Source of the DNA: Daphnia pulex
Lineage: Eukaryota; Arthropoda; Branchiopoda; Diplostraca; Daphniidae
Assembly (NCBI RefSeq): GCF_021134715.1
Contig: NC_060025.1
Coordinates: 5,518,001 to 5,582,000, forward strand
Reading direction: 5' to 3'
DNA length: 64,000 nt
Shown here one piece after another: positions 11,874-22,667 of this stretch. A program made the translations under genes and the position numbers. Under the pieces are notes generated by a model. It had not been told where the DNA came from. It worked only from the letters and a program-made list of their open reading frames with translations, and ran no database searches. The stretch's first letter is position 1; each line of letters opens with the position of its first letter.

Positions 11874-13043
11874 TTAATTGTTGCTTTTTGGAGGGGATGC
11901 CATTGGTATTCTAGAAGGTCGTGAGTTTCTACTAGTCACAGTTGGTTTAAAAACTGGTCTTCTATGCCTTATAACTGTCTGCCACGATTCTTGTTCAGTT
12001 GAATTGTTTGTAGATTGATGATAGTCCTGTGGGTTTATGTCCGTGTCCATGGATTCAAAGGTCCCAGGAATGGGATCCAAAGAATCCAACGTGTCAACAG
12101 GAGGTAAGGCCTGTTCAAACTATATTTCTGGGATTACTGTCGGGGAAGAGTGCAAAGGTGGAATTTGTCCGGGTGGAATTTCTGGTGAAAATATTGGTCG
12201 TTCATTTTCTGTTTCTGTCGTTTCTTTATCGTTAGTCTCAGAGTCAATCTCAATTGTGTCATTTTCTCCAGATGGCATATCTTTCAAAACAGCCTCTGGA
12301 GAAATAGTTTGGTTTTCTTGAACTTTCTCGGGGATGTTCGTTGGTTGTTCTTTTGGAATTGTCTCGTCTTTTTTACTTAGTGAAACGACAGTCTTTTCTA
12401 CCACAGCCTCTCTGTTTCGCCTGATCTTGGGACAGGTATTATTACTAAAGTGGGATTCGTCGTCACCAAGTCTGTAATTCGGACGTTGACCCTCATACTT
12501 CACAATGGCACGGTAACTGCCAATGTTGAAATATGAGAGAATGTTCTTAGTCACTGTCATGTGAACGATCATCCAATTAGCAAGGACAGGGTACATAACG
12601 TCGTCTCCCTCGAAGGCACGATAGCGTTCCCAACGGAAATCAATTACGGTTCCAAATTACCTAATACGGGTCTGAACGACCCCCAAGTCAAGATTCTGTG
12701 GAATTCCGGCGATTCTGACAAATTTCTGCTCAACATTACTGTCTCGAATTACTACTGTTAATTCCCTTCCCTCCAATATGCCTTTGGCAGTGCCCTCGAA
12801 CTCATTCAAAAATTCTCTAGTACGAGCTTCAGTTTTAAAAGTAGCTCTAGGAACCTGGTTTCGTCTGTCCAATACAGCCACCAAACCTAACAATTCCTCA
12901 GGATCTACTCTAAGCGTACGAACGAACCCATGTACAGTTCGCATGTGCAATTTCGGGAACATATTCCCGAAATCCAAATCAACAGAGTTTGACCACAAGG
13001 CAGACATTATCCCTTCAAAAAATAGGTATATCTCCCTAGCCAA
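11874..13043 (-). pseudogene. LINE copy 1 ORF1 (gag-like RNA-binding protein)
   Basis: Starts at 13043 with MAREIYLFFEG and runs through VDLDFGNMFPKLHMRTVHGF; the same block recurs in the 51-kb LINE copy, which supports it as a family ORF1. The N-terminal 128 residues are open to 12657; a frame break near 12600-12660 and another near 12120 interrupt it before the tail that ends in KSNN at 11874. The middle part has a lone CPKIRR stretch where copy 2 has a CxxCx(n)C zinc knuckle, and the second half is acidic and Thr/Pro-rich. The stop sits 9 bases before the ORF2 start. Confidence 0.65.
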
Positions 13044-13820
13044 ACAGAAAAGGTGGGGAATGACCCCACTTCAACAAAAAGGCAAAAAAATACAGAACCA
13101 AATCATAAACAACAACAACAACAAAATAACAAACAAAAACAAACAAAGCAAATGACTTACAATTGGAAAAAGGACAGACCGAAATTATACAACCCTTTAT
13201 CTACCGTCGGGACAAAAAAAAATTACGGCTTTTCAGTAGGGTGTGGCGGGCGCAAGCTCACAGACACGAGAGAAAAAAATCAGACAAAGTGCCACACACT
13301 TAAGCTGTTTTCTCAATGATCTACCTACACAATTGAATAACCTTTTCACCATATGTCAATTGTCCATTGGTTTATTGAGGGTTAGAGTTTCAAACGATTG
13401 GTGCGAGCCATTCTCGTGTTTTACGAGTTTTTGGTATAGGTACATTTCTGGCACGTCAGGCGGCTCCGATCGAAGTCTACACGGGAACCTTTGATCGGGA
13501 ACCTTCGGGACTTTTAAGTCTCCGCTAGATATGTCCTCCCAGGTGGAATAAAATCATCAAATCCCCTAGTTTGGCCCCTAATTTATCCTACAGGCGGGTG
13601 CAAATTCGATTGAGCCAGAGAAGACTGGCCAGTTAGAGATGTCAGAAATATAATGGAACAAACGGATGAAAAAAAATCGAAGTGGTGGTTGGAATGCATT
13701 CCCTTGGGAATTAATAGCGAAAACAGAATGGGAAGTGTCCAGTTCTAAGTAGTTTTTTTTTGCAGCGTGGTAAAGCTCAATACCACCCAACGATAATAGA
13801 TTTTTTTTAAATTCCGGTCC
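13044..13820. other. no gene; LINE 5' flank and unassigned repeats
   Basis: 13080-13150 is A- and AAC-rich, possibly 5' untranslated LINE sequence. The stretch 13400-13510 shares words (gtgcgagcc, cgggaacc, gggactttt) with 17490-17640 on the far side of the piggyBac relic, so it may be part of that element. No coding signal. Confidence 0.4.
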
Positions 13821-14250
13821 ATGAAGGCCGAAAGAAATGAATTTGAAGCGGCGGATGAATAGATCGAAGAATCGAAAAAGACGAAAAGAAAGCGTGAAAT
13901 TTCTCAGTAGTTTCGACGGAAAACTTCATTCTACGGGGAGCTTTGTGGAATGGAGCGAAGACAAAGAATTGGAAGGGTCCGGTTCGGCATTGGTAGTTTC
14001 ATTTCCTCTGTGGAAAAGCTCCTTTCCGTCCAATGGTTCTTATGCGTTGATTTTGAAGTCGTCGAGGCGCTAGTTAGAACGACAGGAGAACGAAATAGTG
14101 GCCAAAAGAAATGCGAAGCGGTAGAAAGTTCGAAGGATAGAAGAATAAAACTGAAGTGTCGGTTCCTATTCGTTTCAAAACTTCGTTCTACGAGGAGCTC
14201 CTGGTAAGGCTCCTTTCTGGCCGCCGTTTCGAATGGATTTTGATCCCGTT
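13821..14250 (+). repeat. left direct repeat flanking the piggyBac relic
   Basis: 13821-14060 (gaaagaaatgaatttgaagc ... gtggaaaagctcctttcc) matches 17165-17385 in the same orientation at roughly three quarters identity by eye. A shorter related copy follows at 14090-14250 (gaaatgcgaagcggtag ... aggctcctttctggccgccg). The units share the words cttcattctacgggg/cttcgttctacggga and gctcctttcc. Confidence 0.65.
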
Positions 14251-14540
14251 TTAGCGCTTCTTGTTCGATTGGTGCCCGTTTAATTAAATATTACACAAAG
14301 CCTCTTGTACTTTCTTATCCGTGCGTTGATTACTGCTGTCTCGTGAGGAAACTCCGAACGGCGGTGAAAGGCGCTGGATAAGAATCAGCCCCGGTAACTC
14401 ATGCATGTTCATGCTCTTCCCCTGGCTGGTAGAATAAGACCGTCGTATAAGGCTTAGGACGTAAGACAATTCGTTATCCTTTTGGCGAATTCACAAAGAC
14501 TAATCGTGCCTTTTTTCGATTCTGTATTTTCAGATAAAAA

Positions 14541-17055
14541 ATGGTGAGGAACGATAAAAAGAAGAAGAAAGACCCAAGAACTAGGACTTCAAAAGCGGTA
14601 AAAATTCTGCCAAGAAAGCCGCTGAAGCCTCTGCATTAAAGAGGAGGCAGCAGAAAGAAGAACGGCAAGCTGGGAATCAAGAGCCGTCCATCGATACTGA
14701 TACTGGACATGAAACTAAAAATAATGTAGAGGAATTAATTGCCGCTGAGGAGCCGGTTAAGGAGCCTGGTCAGGAGCTGCCGCCTGAAAGGGAGTTGGTT
14801 CTTGATCAGGGGCCGGTTGATGAGGAGGAACCAATTGCCGAGAAGAAATAGAGAGTGCCAACGAAGATCCTCCGGATAAAGCTAAACCAGCGTTCAATTT
14901 GTGGAAAGTGACCGTCAGAGTGAACCGCCTGGCTTTTAATCCGGATGGTTCGACGAAGGCAAGAAAAAAAAGAACAAGATTCTGATCTTAAAGGTTGTTC
15001 CTCACTACCTGAAAAGAGGAGAAAAATTACCCGGTCAACCGCCAAGGGAGGGTGCTCTTATGACGGTCAAGTTGCCGACGACGAAGTGACTCGTTTCTTC
15101 GCTCGAAAAAAAATCGGACTGACCAATGCGAAATTGAGAAATCGTTGTCCTCGCATTTCTAAAGGACATCCATCTATGGTCCCGTAAAAGGTCAATTTAG
15201 ATGTGGTGAAGCTTAGAATGCAACGAAAGGCCGATGCTAAATTAATCGCACACCATAAAGCCGACATTGGAAATGAGTGAGCTATTGGACTAAAGTGGAT
15301 GAAGATTACCGAGAGAATGATGATGAGAATCCGGAGCCACAGTACCGGCAGTATTCCCATCCGTTTTCTGCAGAGGAACCTGTTAAGTCGACAGATATGA
15401 ACTTGTTGCGTTCCTCGTAATACACTTCTTGATATCATCGTTTGCCGGAGCTGACGGCAACCGGATTCTGGTTACGGCCTTGGAATCGTTCATCAAGCAA
15501 TGACACGTGAGCGTTTTAAATTCATTTCAAAACACTTAGTTTGCGCTGATCATGGTGAATTAGACAAGGATAAACAGTTGAAGGTGTGAAAGGATCCGAT
15601 TCAGAAGATCCGATCGTTGGTGGACGTACTCAATAAGCAATATAATGAGTGTCGCCGGCCTCCCAGGTGGAAAAGTATAAAAGAAACCATGGTGAAATTT
15701 AAAGGTCGATCCATGCTCCGGAAAACGATGAAGGGCAAACCCATCAAAAGCGGCTTCAAAATGTGGAGTCGATGCTGTAGTAGAGGCTACACCTATAAGT
15801 TTGAGATCTATCATGGAGCTCGAATTGGTTAAACGCCCAAGGATTCCAATTTACGATGGGCATGATATGTGCGAGCCCTTTGCAAAGCAGGGACACGTAG
15901 TAGCCTTTGATCGCTTCTTCACGAGCATCGCCCTCCTGGAAGAACTCGACAAAAAGGGGGTCAATGCGGTTGGAACGATTCTTAAAACTAGGGTAGGGCA
16001 ACCCATCATGACGGTCAACGAATCAAACCTTCCGCAGGACGAATTTGTGGCCAAGTTGGGGGGTGAACCAGGAACGGGAAGAAAAGGTATTTTCATCTGG
16101 AAGGACCCTAAGCCGTTTCGGGTCGCTTCCAACTTATTCCACGGCTCAGAATTCGTCCAGGTGCAAAGGAAGCAGCGCGATAGTTCCGAACAAAGTCTGG
16201 TCCAAAAGCTATTGGCGATTACGTCGATAATATGGGTGGTGTAGACACGGCAAACCTGCTGCGTTCCTATTACGAGAAAGACCGCAAATAAAAAAAAGGT
16301 GACACCGTCTCTTTTACTTCGTCATTGAAACAAGTATGGTGAGTAGCTGGATAACTTACTGCAATATGGTGGTGTGTTAGGAAATTGTATTGATTGAGTG
16401 CCAAGCTTCAATAATTTTCTGTTCAATTTCTTTCCAGACGGTGAAGAACCAGAAAGGAGAAACCTTCCTGAAGGACAAAAGATTTCTGAGTCTTTTGGAA
16501 TTCAAGCGAAGCGTGACTATTGCTCTTCTACTTTACGGGCTGAATGCTGAGATAGGCCGCAAAGGAGATGCAAAAGAAGCAAGATTTATGGAAGAGAAGC
16601 AAATCGGCAGAGCCCGGTGCCAAAAGAAGGATAGATAGATTGAGCGTGGCAGATGAATTACGCTTCAGTCAGGTCGGATTCCGTCATCCTATTTTAGTCG
16701 AGAATAGAGGTCGATGCGAATGGAGCCAAACCACGACCGATAGAAGACCCAATGGTCATACGAAGGAATCTCGACCACTCTCTCAGTGCAGTATGAGCAA
16801 AATTTTTCTTTGCCATCGAAGAAAAGAAACTGCTTTTGGGAATTTCACGATGATCGGATACTCATTCCAAAAAAGACTGCTACTAAAACAGTACTTGCAG
16901 TCGATCCCGAAAAGGAAATCGCAGTCCAAACTGTCGAAACGCATCCTTTGAAGATTTATCCTTCATCTGATTCTTCTGAAGATTCTGATTTTGACGGGCT
17001 TGATAATGGTATACATGATGGTCTCCTTTTAGATGAAGAAAGTTGGCTTATATAA
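14541..17055 (+). pseudogene. piggyBac-type transposase pseudogene
   Basis: Core similarity is clear in the middle: SIKETMVKFKGRSMLRKTM and KPIKSGFKMW (15675-15775), then DRFFTSIALLEELDKKG and VGTILKTRVG (15905-15995), then DYVDNMGGVDTANLLRSYY (16220-16275). This is the DDE_Tnp_1_7 order. Upstream (14541-14830) is a lysine-rich start followed by an acidic E/P-rich region. The end (16700-16850) keeps a damaged cysteine-rich domain (GRCEW ... QCSMSKIFLCHR) and the tail runs to 17055 with SDSSEDSDFDG. Stops (for example at 16287, after KDRK) and frameshifts occur throughout. piggyBac elements move by TTAA-specific cut and paste; I could not fix the terminal repeats. Confidence 0.85.
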
Positions 17056-17159
17056 ACTGTTTTCTGTTGTATCATTTTTGTTATTTTACTGAGTTTAGGG
17101 ATCTGAAAGAGCGGTCACCGGAGTTCGGGCGAAAGCCCGGGAATCGATATCAACTGATA

Positions 17160-17400
17160 CAGGTACGGTCGAAAGAAATGGATTCGAAGCGGATGTTGGA
17201 TAGATCAAAGAAGCGAAAGACACGAAGGAATGGCGTGAAATGTTCTTAGTAGTCTCGAAAAAAAACTTCGTTCTACGGGAAGCTGTTTGGAATAAGGGGA
17301 AATGAACGGGAAGTGTCCGGTTCAGTAGTTTCTTCCTTCGTGGAAAAGCTCCTTTCCTTCTGCCGTTTCAAACGGGTTCATTTCAATTCCTTTTTTGGTC
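17160..17400 (+). repeat. right direct repeat flanking the piggyBac relic
   Basis: Same orientation as 13821-14060; shared words include cgaaagaaatgga/gaaagaaatgaa, gatagatc, cttcgttctacggg and gtggaaaagctcctttcc. It begins about 100 bases after the transposase stop. Confidence 0.6.
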
Positions 17401-17832
17401 GAGAAAAATGAGAAAAAGAAAAGACGAAGAATTTCCGAAGTTTCGCATCATTTTTGTTTTCATCTTTCGCCTTCTACTCGTTGAAACCCCTAAGAGTTTT
17501 AGTGCGAGCCGTCTGACGGGGCAAATTTTTTTAAAGTGGCATCTATGTGTAACCGTCGGGACTTTGTTTTGTCCCAGCGGACGGCAGTCGCTTGGAAATT
17601 TGGCCGTTTTTCGGTGACTGAAGTCGCGCTCAGGACTTTCCTGACGGGACAAAAAGCAAAAAAGCCAAAAAAGTACAGTAAAAATAGGAATTTTTAATCT
17701 ATTTTTAATTGAGTGGTTTGAGACGTCCTCAGCAATCTGTACTTTAAATTTCAGTCATCACGGACAAAAAAATTTCGGCGTCAGCACTTTGGAAATAGAC
17801 GCTCTAAACACATTTTAACACTCTTTCTACAC

Positions 17833-17904
17833 GACTCATTGGTCTAGTCGTATGATATTCGTAAAGGGTGTGAGAGGTCCCGGGTTCGATTCCCGGATGG
17901 GCCC
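17833..17904 (+). pseudogene. tRNA-Pro-like pseudogene, unit 1
   Basis: Compared with the copy at 18734, the D-arm (TTGGTCTAGTCGTATGAT) and T-arm (CCCGGGTTCGATTCCCGG) are kept, but the anticodon arm reads attcgtaaagggtgtgag and no longer forms the Pro stem and loop. The acceptor stem also has a mismatch. Confidence 0.7.
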
Positions 17905-17962
17905 TCGAAGACCCATTCTCTTTTTATTGTTGTCCATAATCACTTCAAGTATTTATTTTCAT

Positions 17963-18035
17963 GGGGATGTAGCTCAGATGGCAGAGCGCTCGCTTAGCAT
18001 GCGGGAAGTACGGGGATCGATACCCTGCATTTTCA
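17963..18035 (+). tRNA. tRNA-Ala (AGC)
   Basis: Cloverleaf reads well: acceptor GGGGATG pairs with CATTTTC using G-T pairs, D-arm TAGCTCAGATGGCAGAGC, anticodon stem CTCGC/GCGGG around loop TTAGCAT (AGC), T-arm with GGGGATCGATACCCT. A and B boxes are present. The wobble-heavy acceptor stem leaves some doubt about function. Confidence 0.75.
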
Positions 18036-18419
18036 GTACCACATGTTTTGCCTAACATTGCACAATTGCAGACTCTATACGCCTCATAATGATCAGATGT
18101 GACCGTTTTTGCCTGGGACATTACGGGAAATCATCGATACCGACGCTTTGATCTTTTCCAATAATGCAATCTTTTTCGAAATACTGATTTTGACTCTCCC
18201 AAATACTACTAGATGGCAGGTACGAAAACTGCCACGCCGTCTGTTGCCTTCCACCCTACCGGGACCAACTCCAGAGGAACTTCCGCACCCCACACGGACC
18301 AACATCAAATTGGGATTATCTTTGCTGATTTCCAACTTGTTACTGTAACACCGGAAATATCCGCAAATAAACGAAAAGAATTGAAACAATAGAATTCCTG
18401 AATAAAACGTACCTCTCCG

Positions 18420-18491
18420 TTCCCATACCGGGAAACGAACCCGAGCCTCCTGGGTGAAAGCCAGGTATCCTAGCCACAAGACCATATGGGC
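18420..18491 (-). tRNA. tRNA-Glu (TTC)
   Basis: Minus strand: CCCATATGGTC at the 5' end, anticodon stem CCTGG/CCAGG around CTTTCAC (TTC), T-arm CGGGTTCGTTTCCCGG, 3' TATGGGAA. The first acceptor base is G instead of the expected T, giving one mismatch. An anticodon-stem and T-stem this complete suggest recent descent from a working gene. Confidence 0.7.
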
Positions 18492-18508
18492 TTTTGAACG
18501 AAGATTCC

Positions 18509-18581
18509 TGCCGAAACCCGGGATCGAACCAGGAAGCTATAGATCTTCAGTCTAACGCTCTCCCAACTGAGCTATTTCGGC
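18509..18581 (-). tRNA. tRNA-Phe (GAA)
   Basis: Minus strand: GCCGAAATAGCTCAGTTGGG at the 5' end, anticodon loop ACTGAAGAT (GAA), T-loop GGTTCGATCC and 3' GTTTCGGCA. The acceptor stem is perfect; the variable/T-stem region has gcttcctggttcgatcccggg with one or two weak pairs. It is 73 bases including the discriminator. Confidence 0.8.
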
Positions 18582-18733
18582 ACATTCAAAATGTAAATCA
18601 AACAAGAATAGTCCGGTAGACGGCCAATCTTTTTCGTCACAGCTACAAAGTGAACCCAATCGCATAACTCAAAAGACAAGCAATTCACTTTGGACATAGA
18701 CGCTCGAAACACATTTTGACACTCATTGAACAA

Positions 18734-18805
18734 GGCTCATTGGTCTAGTCGTATGATTCTCGCTTAGGATGCGAAAGGTCCGGGGTACGATTCCCGGATG
18801 AGCCC
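18734..18805 (+). tRNA. tRNA-Pro (AGG), probably degenerate
   Basis: Acceptor GGCTCAT pairs fully with ATGAGCC. The anticodon stem CTCGC/GCGAA has one mismatch around loop TTAGGAT (AGG). The T-arm reads CGGGG TACGATT CCCGG, so the TTC of the T-loop is lost and one T-stem pair is broken. Could be a pseudogene. Confidence 0.6.
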
Positions 18806-18865
18806 TCGAAGACCAATTCCGATTTCATTTTTGTTGTCCCCGTACAAGATCCCCGTACAAGATGT

Positions 18866-18894
18866 ACGGGGATCGATACCCTGCATCTCCAGCA
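18866..18894 (+). pseudogene. 3' half of a tRNA-Ala, unit 2
   Basis: Only the T-arm and 3' acceptor (gtacggggatcgataccctgcatctcca) remain. The short direct repeat atccccgtacaag beside it suggests that a slippage event removed the 5' half. Confidence 0.7.
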
Positions 18895-19128
18895 TCATAT
18901 GTTTTGCCCTTTCGCAATTGCAGACTCTTTACGTCTCAAAAGGATCAGAAGTGAACGTTTTTGCCTAGGGAAATCATCGATACCGACGCTTTGATCTTTT
19001 CCAATAATGCAATCTTTTAACAAATGTTGATTTTGACTCTTCCAAATACTACTAGATGGCAGGTACGAAAACTGCCACGCCGTCTGTTGACTTCCACCCT
19101 ACCGGGACCAACTCACCGTAACCCACCG

Positions 19129-19200
19129 TTCCCTTGTAAGGAATCGAACGTGGGCCTCCTGGATGAAAGCCAGTTATCCTAGTCACTAGACCACATGGGA
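19129..19200 (-). pseudogene. tRNA-Glu-like pseudogene, unit 2
   Basis: Minus strand: TCCCATGTGGTCTAGTGACT, anticodon loop still TTTC (TTC) in GGCTTTCATCC, but the T-stem reads CCACGTTCGATTCCTTACA and no longer pairs, and the acceptor 3' strand is CAAGGGAA. Confidence 0.7.
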
Positions 19201-19217
19201 TTTTGAACGAAGATTCC

Positions 19218-19290
19218 TACTGAAACAGGGAAACGAAACAGGGGCCTTTAGAATTTCAGTCTAGCGCTCTCCCAATTGAGCTATTTCGTC
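19218..19290 (-). pseudogene. tRNA-Phe-like pseudogene, unit 2
   Basis: D-arm TAGCTCAATTGGGAGAGCG is intact; the anticodon loop has become ACTGAAATT (GAA kept) with a broken stem, and the T-loop is cctgtttcgtttccctg, so the B box is spoiled. Confidence 0.7.
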
Positions 19291-19708
19291 ACATTCGAAT
19301 TGTAAACAAAACAAGACTAATCTGGAGACGGCCGATCTTTTTCGTCACAACTACAAAGTTAACCCAATCGCATAACTCACAAGACAAGCAATTCTCTTTG
19401 GATATAGACGCATCTTAAAGTTCTTAAAAATCTCGACTTTTTTAATCTTTTCATATTTTTAAAATGTTCCGCATAACTGCCTTTTTCAACTTATTTCATA
19501 TGAACGCTTAATTTAAGGCAAAACTCGAGTAGGCAATTTCATCATTTCTAAAAGAATTTGTTGACACCTATTTTTAAATATTTTTAAAATTCTCCAATTA
19601 CAGAAATAGTTCAATTCTGTCAAGCAGACGAAAATATATTGATCCTTAGTGATTTACTGGGTTTCCGGTCTTTTTTTATTTTTACTATTGCATAATTAAA
19701 AAAAAACT
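19291..19708. other. AT-rich spacer, no gene seen
   Basis: The first 100 bases repeat the spacer that follows the Phe gene of unit 1 (aactcacaagacaagcaattctctttggatatagacgc versus aactcaaaagacaagcaattcactttggacatagacgc). The rest is AT-rich with no signal. Confidence 0.5.
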
Positions 19709-20425
19709 ATGGCATCAGCTGAAACTTTCTGGCGGCTTGGCCATAATATCACTAAACAGGACGTTGATGGTAGTATTGCTTTAGGCTATCGGAAATTCAG
19801 ATCCTTTTTTTGGGACTTCCCCAAGTGTTTGCTGCTTTTGACAATTTGTCTCATGTTCGTCCCATTAAATCGCACCCAGAGCATCTTTTATTGGCATTAT
19901 TGCATTTAAAGCATTATACAACTGAACACATAAGTTATGCTCTAGTTGGAATGTCCTAAAAAAAGTTTCGGAAGTGGTGTCATATTTTTATTCACCTTCT
20001 CGCAAAAATGGTAGGAGACAACATTTATATCTTTGGGGTTTATAGATAATGCTAATTTGTTTTCATTCATAGATTGAATGTGAGAATCGTTTCCATAGAG
20101 CCCTTATAGGCTCAACTTTCGGGTCTCTACTTTAGTAGATTTCAGAATCATGGAATCATCGCCATTCAACCCGAAATGGTACTCCCATAACTGTCATGGT
20201 CCCGGTCTTAGATACGAACTAGCTATTTGTATCCAAACCGGAGACATTGTTTGGGCTTACGGCGGCCTTCCCTGTGGCGAATGGTCAGATCTTAGGCTAG
20301 CCCGAGATGTCTTTATTTTCGGTCTTAGAGAAGGAGAGAAAGCCATTGCCGATCGCAGTTACAACGACCCAAACTTTTTTGATTTCCCTAACGGAAACAA
20401 TGATGGGAAGAAAAAACGAATTTAG
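19709..20425 (+). pseudogene. Harbinger-like DDE transposase relic
   Basis: Start MASAETFWRLGHNITKQDV (19709), then YRKFRSFF. After a frame change, HPEHLLLALLHLKHYTTEHI (19870-19935) forms the helical block. The DDE region is open at 20150-20425: PFNPKWYSHNCHGPGLRYEL, CIQTGDIVWAYGGLPCG, DLRLARD, and EKAIADRSYNDPNFF, the usual order in this DDE_Tnp_4-like family. The frame closes at 20425; downstream LDILQNGNKRD-type sequence is not clearly part of it. Frameshifts make it inactive. It is not the same subfamily as the 4-8 kb transposase. Confidence 0.75.
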
Positions 20426-21543
20426 GCAGGTTAAAGCAATTTGACTGCTTACAACAAAGATTCCGCCATGATCTTTATTTGCATCTCGTTTATTTCCATT
20501 CTGTAGTATATCTAACGCAAATGATGATTGATCATGGTGGAACACGGTACTCAGTTGCCCTTTGAATTTTGATAAGCAAAATAAATTTCAATTTAATTTT
20601 GATAAAAATGTAATTCTGTGTACTCTTTTGGTGTATATTTAAGATTTAATCAAAGTTAAACTAAAACTAGGTAACATCTTGTAAAACTCGCATTTTACCG
20701 CTGCCCCAAGCAACCAACATAGATAATATTCCTAATGATGAAGTAGGCAATATAATTTTTTGTTTAACTCATGTTACTGTAAATCAAATGCCTTAGGTTG
20801 TCACATTAGAGAGATTGAAGGATTAAGTTGATTGAATATAATTCAAGAGTGCAAAATTATTAATGTATATATAAGCTCATCAATTTGTAAGTTGATATTC
20901 AAGGAATTAAAATGTAGAACTAATTTTGTTAACTATTTTTTAAATTCCAGATTGGTAAAGTCTGAAGTGTGGCATGAACTGGTCAGCTTAGTGACAAAGG
21001 AACCACCAAATCTGCTGATGTTGTCCGTTTCAAGTCTAATATAATTCGTAGCTGCTCAATTCCTTTCCTGTGAGATATCTGTCATAAATGATATAACATG
21101 TATAAACATAACATGTATAACATGTTTTATGTATTACTGGTTTTTATAAATAAAAATACTTAAAATAATTTTCGGCCCTTCTCTGTTGTTGCTCTCACCG
21201 AATGGAATCTCCAAATTCTACCAATATACACAGTTCAATTTATCTTTTTGCATTGTATTCTTCCACGATATTGTTTAAATCAAGCCATAAATATCCTACA
21301 GTGGCAGAAAATATAAAATATTCATTTTCCACGAAAAATAACCAAGACGATTGAATTTCGCCCCACAATTCATTGAAAATACATATCCCCTTACTTTACA
21401 TGTTGAGTTATGTGACGAAATTCAATGGATGTCATTGTCATGATGTCCGTACTTTTCCTTGGCCACAATCGTTTCCAAGAATCAATTTCGCATTGTGGAA
21501 TATTAAGGCAGAATAATTTTTTTGCATTTATTTAACTGCGCCA
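20426..21543. other. AT-rich, no gene; carries one copy of a dispersed repeat
   Basis: Apart from the repeat at 20947-21020, nothing recognisable. Minus-strand 21170-21540 may hold decayed sequence following the Ulp1 ORF. Confidence 0.4.
20947..21020 (+). repeat. dispersed repeat, inverse copy at 34505-34575
   Basis: ttccagattggtaaagtctgaagtgtggc ... cttagtgacaaaggaaccacca matches the inverse complement of 34505-34575 with a handful of differences over about 70 bases. No ORF. It is likely the end of a repeat family. Confidence 0.75.
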
Positions 21544-22310
21544 TTACCTATAATTGGGAAATTTCGTATCTCCATCCGGAAGCCGGCAAATGCAGTAAAC
21601 AGCGAATGAGAAAAATTTTTTGGGTCGCCATTGCGAACGAACCCTAGTCCCAACGGTAGGAAATGGAAGAATGGTAGAAGAGCGCAAACAATCCATTAGA
21701 TGTGGTCTTATTTTTTGCACTTCGAATCTCAATTCCACCGGATTCATTCCAAAAACAAGTGCAGTCGCAAATACTATTTCGTAAAGACCGCAGCTGCTTG
21801 AGTCCCTCTGCTATACGCAATCCCGTAAACCTAACTTGAGATAATTGATGTTTTCAGTTTTCGTTATCTATGCAATACAGTAAATAACGTGTTGTCCTGG
21901 AGAATCTCCACTCATTAAACTATCATATAGCAACACTAGGTTGGAATCTTCTGAATCAACCCTTTAGCAACAAGCAGCCAATGGTTGGTACCGTTGTGCA
22001 AAATTTGTATTTATTGACTGCTATTTGCAGCTTCAAAGACGAGTGTTTGGCCCCACTGAGAGTTATAAAGATCACCAATTAACGAGGAATGTTGTCTTAG
22101 CCCTTTTTCGGCCGTAGGGACATCCGTGGCGAGATCCTCTGGATCTTTCTATTGCCTGTCGGGACAGAGCCCTATAGGGAATCCCCTCTTAACCCTCGTT
22201 TACGTGGTGTCTAGAAGTTAAAAACTTTTATTGGCTCACGTCGATAAAGGGTTAGAAGCTCCATGTTAGCTTTTATCGTTTTCGTGCTTAGCCAACCACT
22301 CTATTTCTTG
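21544..22310 (-). pseudogene. Ulp1/SENP-type (C48) cysteine protease, fragmentary
   Basis: Reading down the minus strand with frame changes: GWLSTKTIKANMELL (about 22300-22255); QILHNGTNHWLLVAKG (about 21990-21945) with the catalytic His; LLYDSLMSGDSP (about 21925-21890) with the Asp; then SSSCGLYEIVFATALVFGMN (about 21800-21740) with the Cys and the hydrophobic helix; HLMDCLRSSTILPFP; and AVYCICRLPDGD at the end, the start of a PHD-like zinc finger as often found after this domain in transposon-borne copies. Catalytic His, Asp and Cys positions are all visible, but stops and frameshifts disable it. It lies directly downstream of the MULE gene on the same strand. Confidence 0.75.
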
Positions 22311-22583
22311 GATTTCATTCGCATGTTATGTCTCGCCATTCCTTTTGTTGGTAATGGGCAGAAGATCAAAAAGAGATTTGGCTTTAGCTATACTTCCAAA
22401 TCAATATCACTCCCGGTGTTTGAAAGAAAAAGTGGCATATCATCAATTTTTCGATTTTTATTCGGCCTTATCTCTTCTTCTTTATTTCATGGAAGTGGTC
22501 ATCACTTGATAGAGACGAGAATTGTCTTTTCTTCTCAGTTGGATGGTGACTGTCATCGCTTGACTGAGACGATTCAGAGGCAT

Positions 22584-22667
22584 CACTTTTATCGGCCGGA
22601 TCGTGTTCATTGGAATAAAAGGCAGCACTTTTATCCACCAGATCGTGTTCATTGGAAGAAGAGGCAG
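22584..22667. repeat. 42-bp tandem duplication in the MULE tail
   Basis: Two head-to-tail 42-base units (cacttttatc...gcag) that differ at a few sites, followed by a partial third. In the frame that continues the MULE tail each encodes 14 residues around SNEHD and DKSAA. Confidence 0.8.

Larger units (their letters stand above)
8290..13043 (-). mobile_element. LINE (Tx1/L1-like) non-LTR retrotransposon, copy 1
   Basis: Minus-strand element with ORF1 (to 11874) and ORF2 (11864 to 8541) carrying an AP-type endonuclease, a reverse transcriptase and a C-terminal CCHC-like zinc motif. The 3' region 8290-8540 is AT-rich and ends in short repeats of gacgaatccg near 8297-8335, as in LINEs with simple-repeat tails. 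The 3' border is approximate. The assignment to the L1/Tx1 group rests on the RT block KNKSPGIDDIPYEFY followed by FWDAIAPHFLDMF and on the zf-RVT-like end. Confidence 0.8.
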
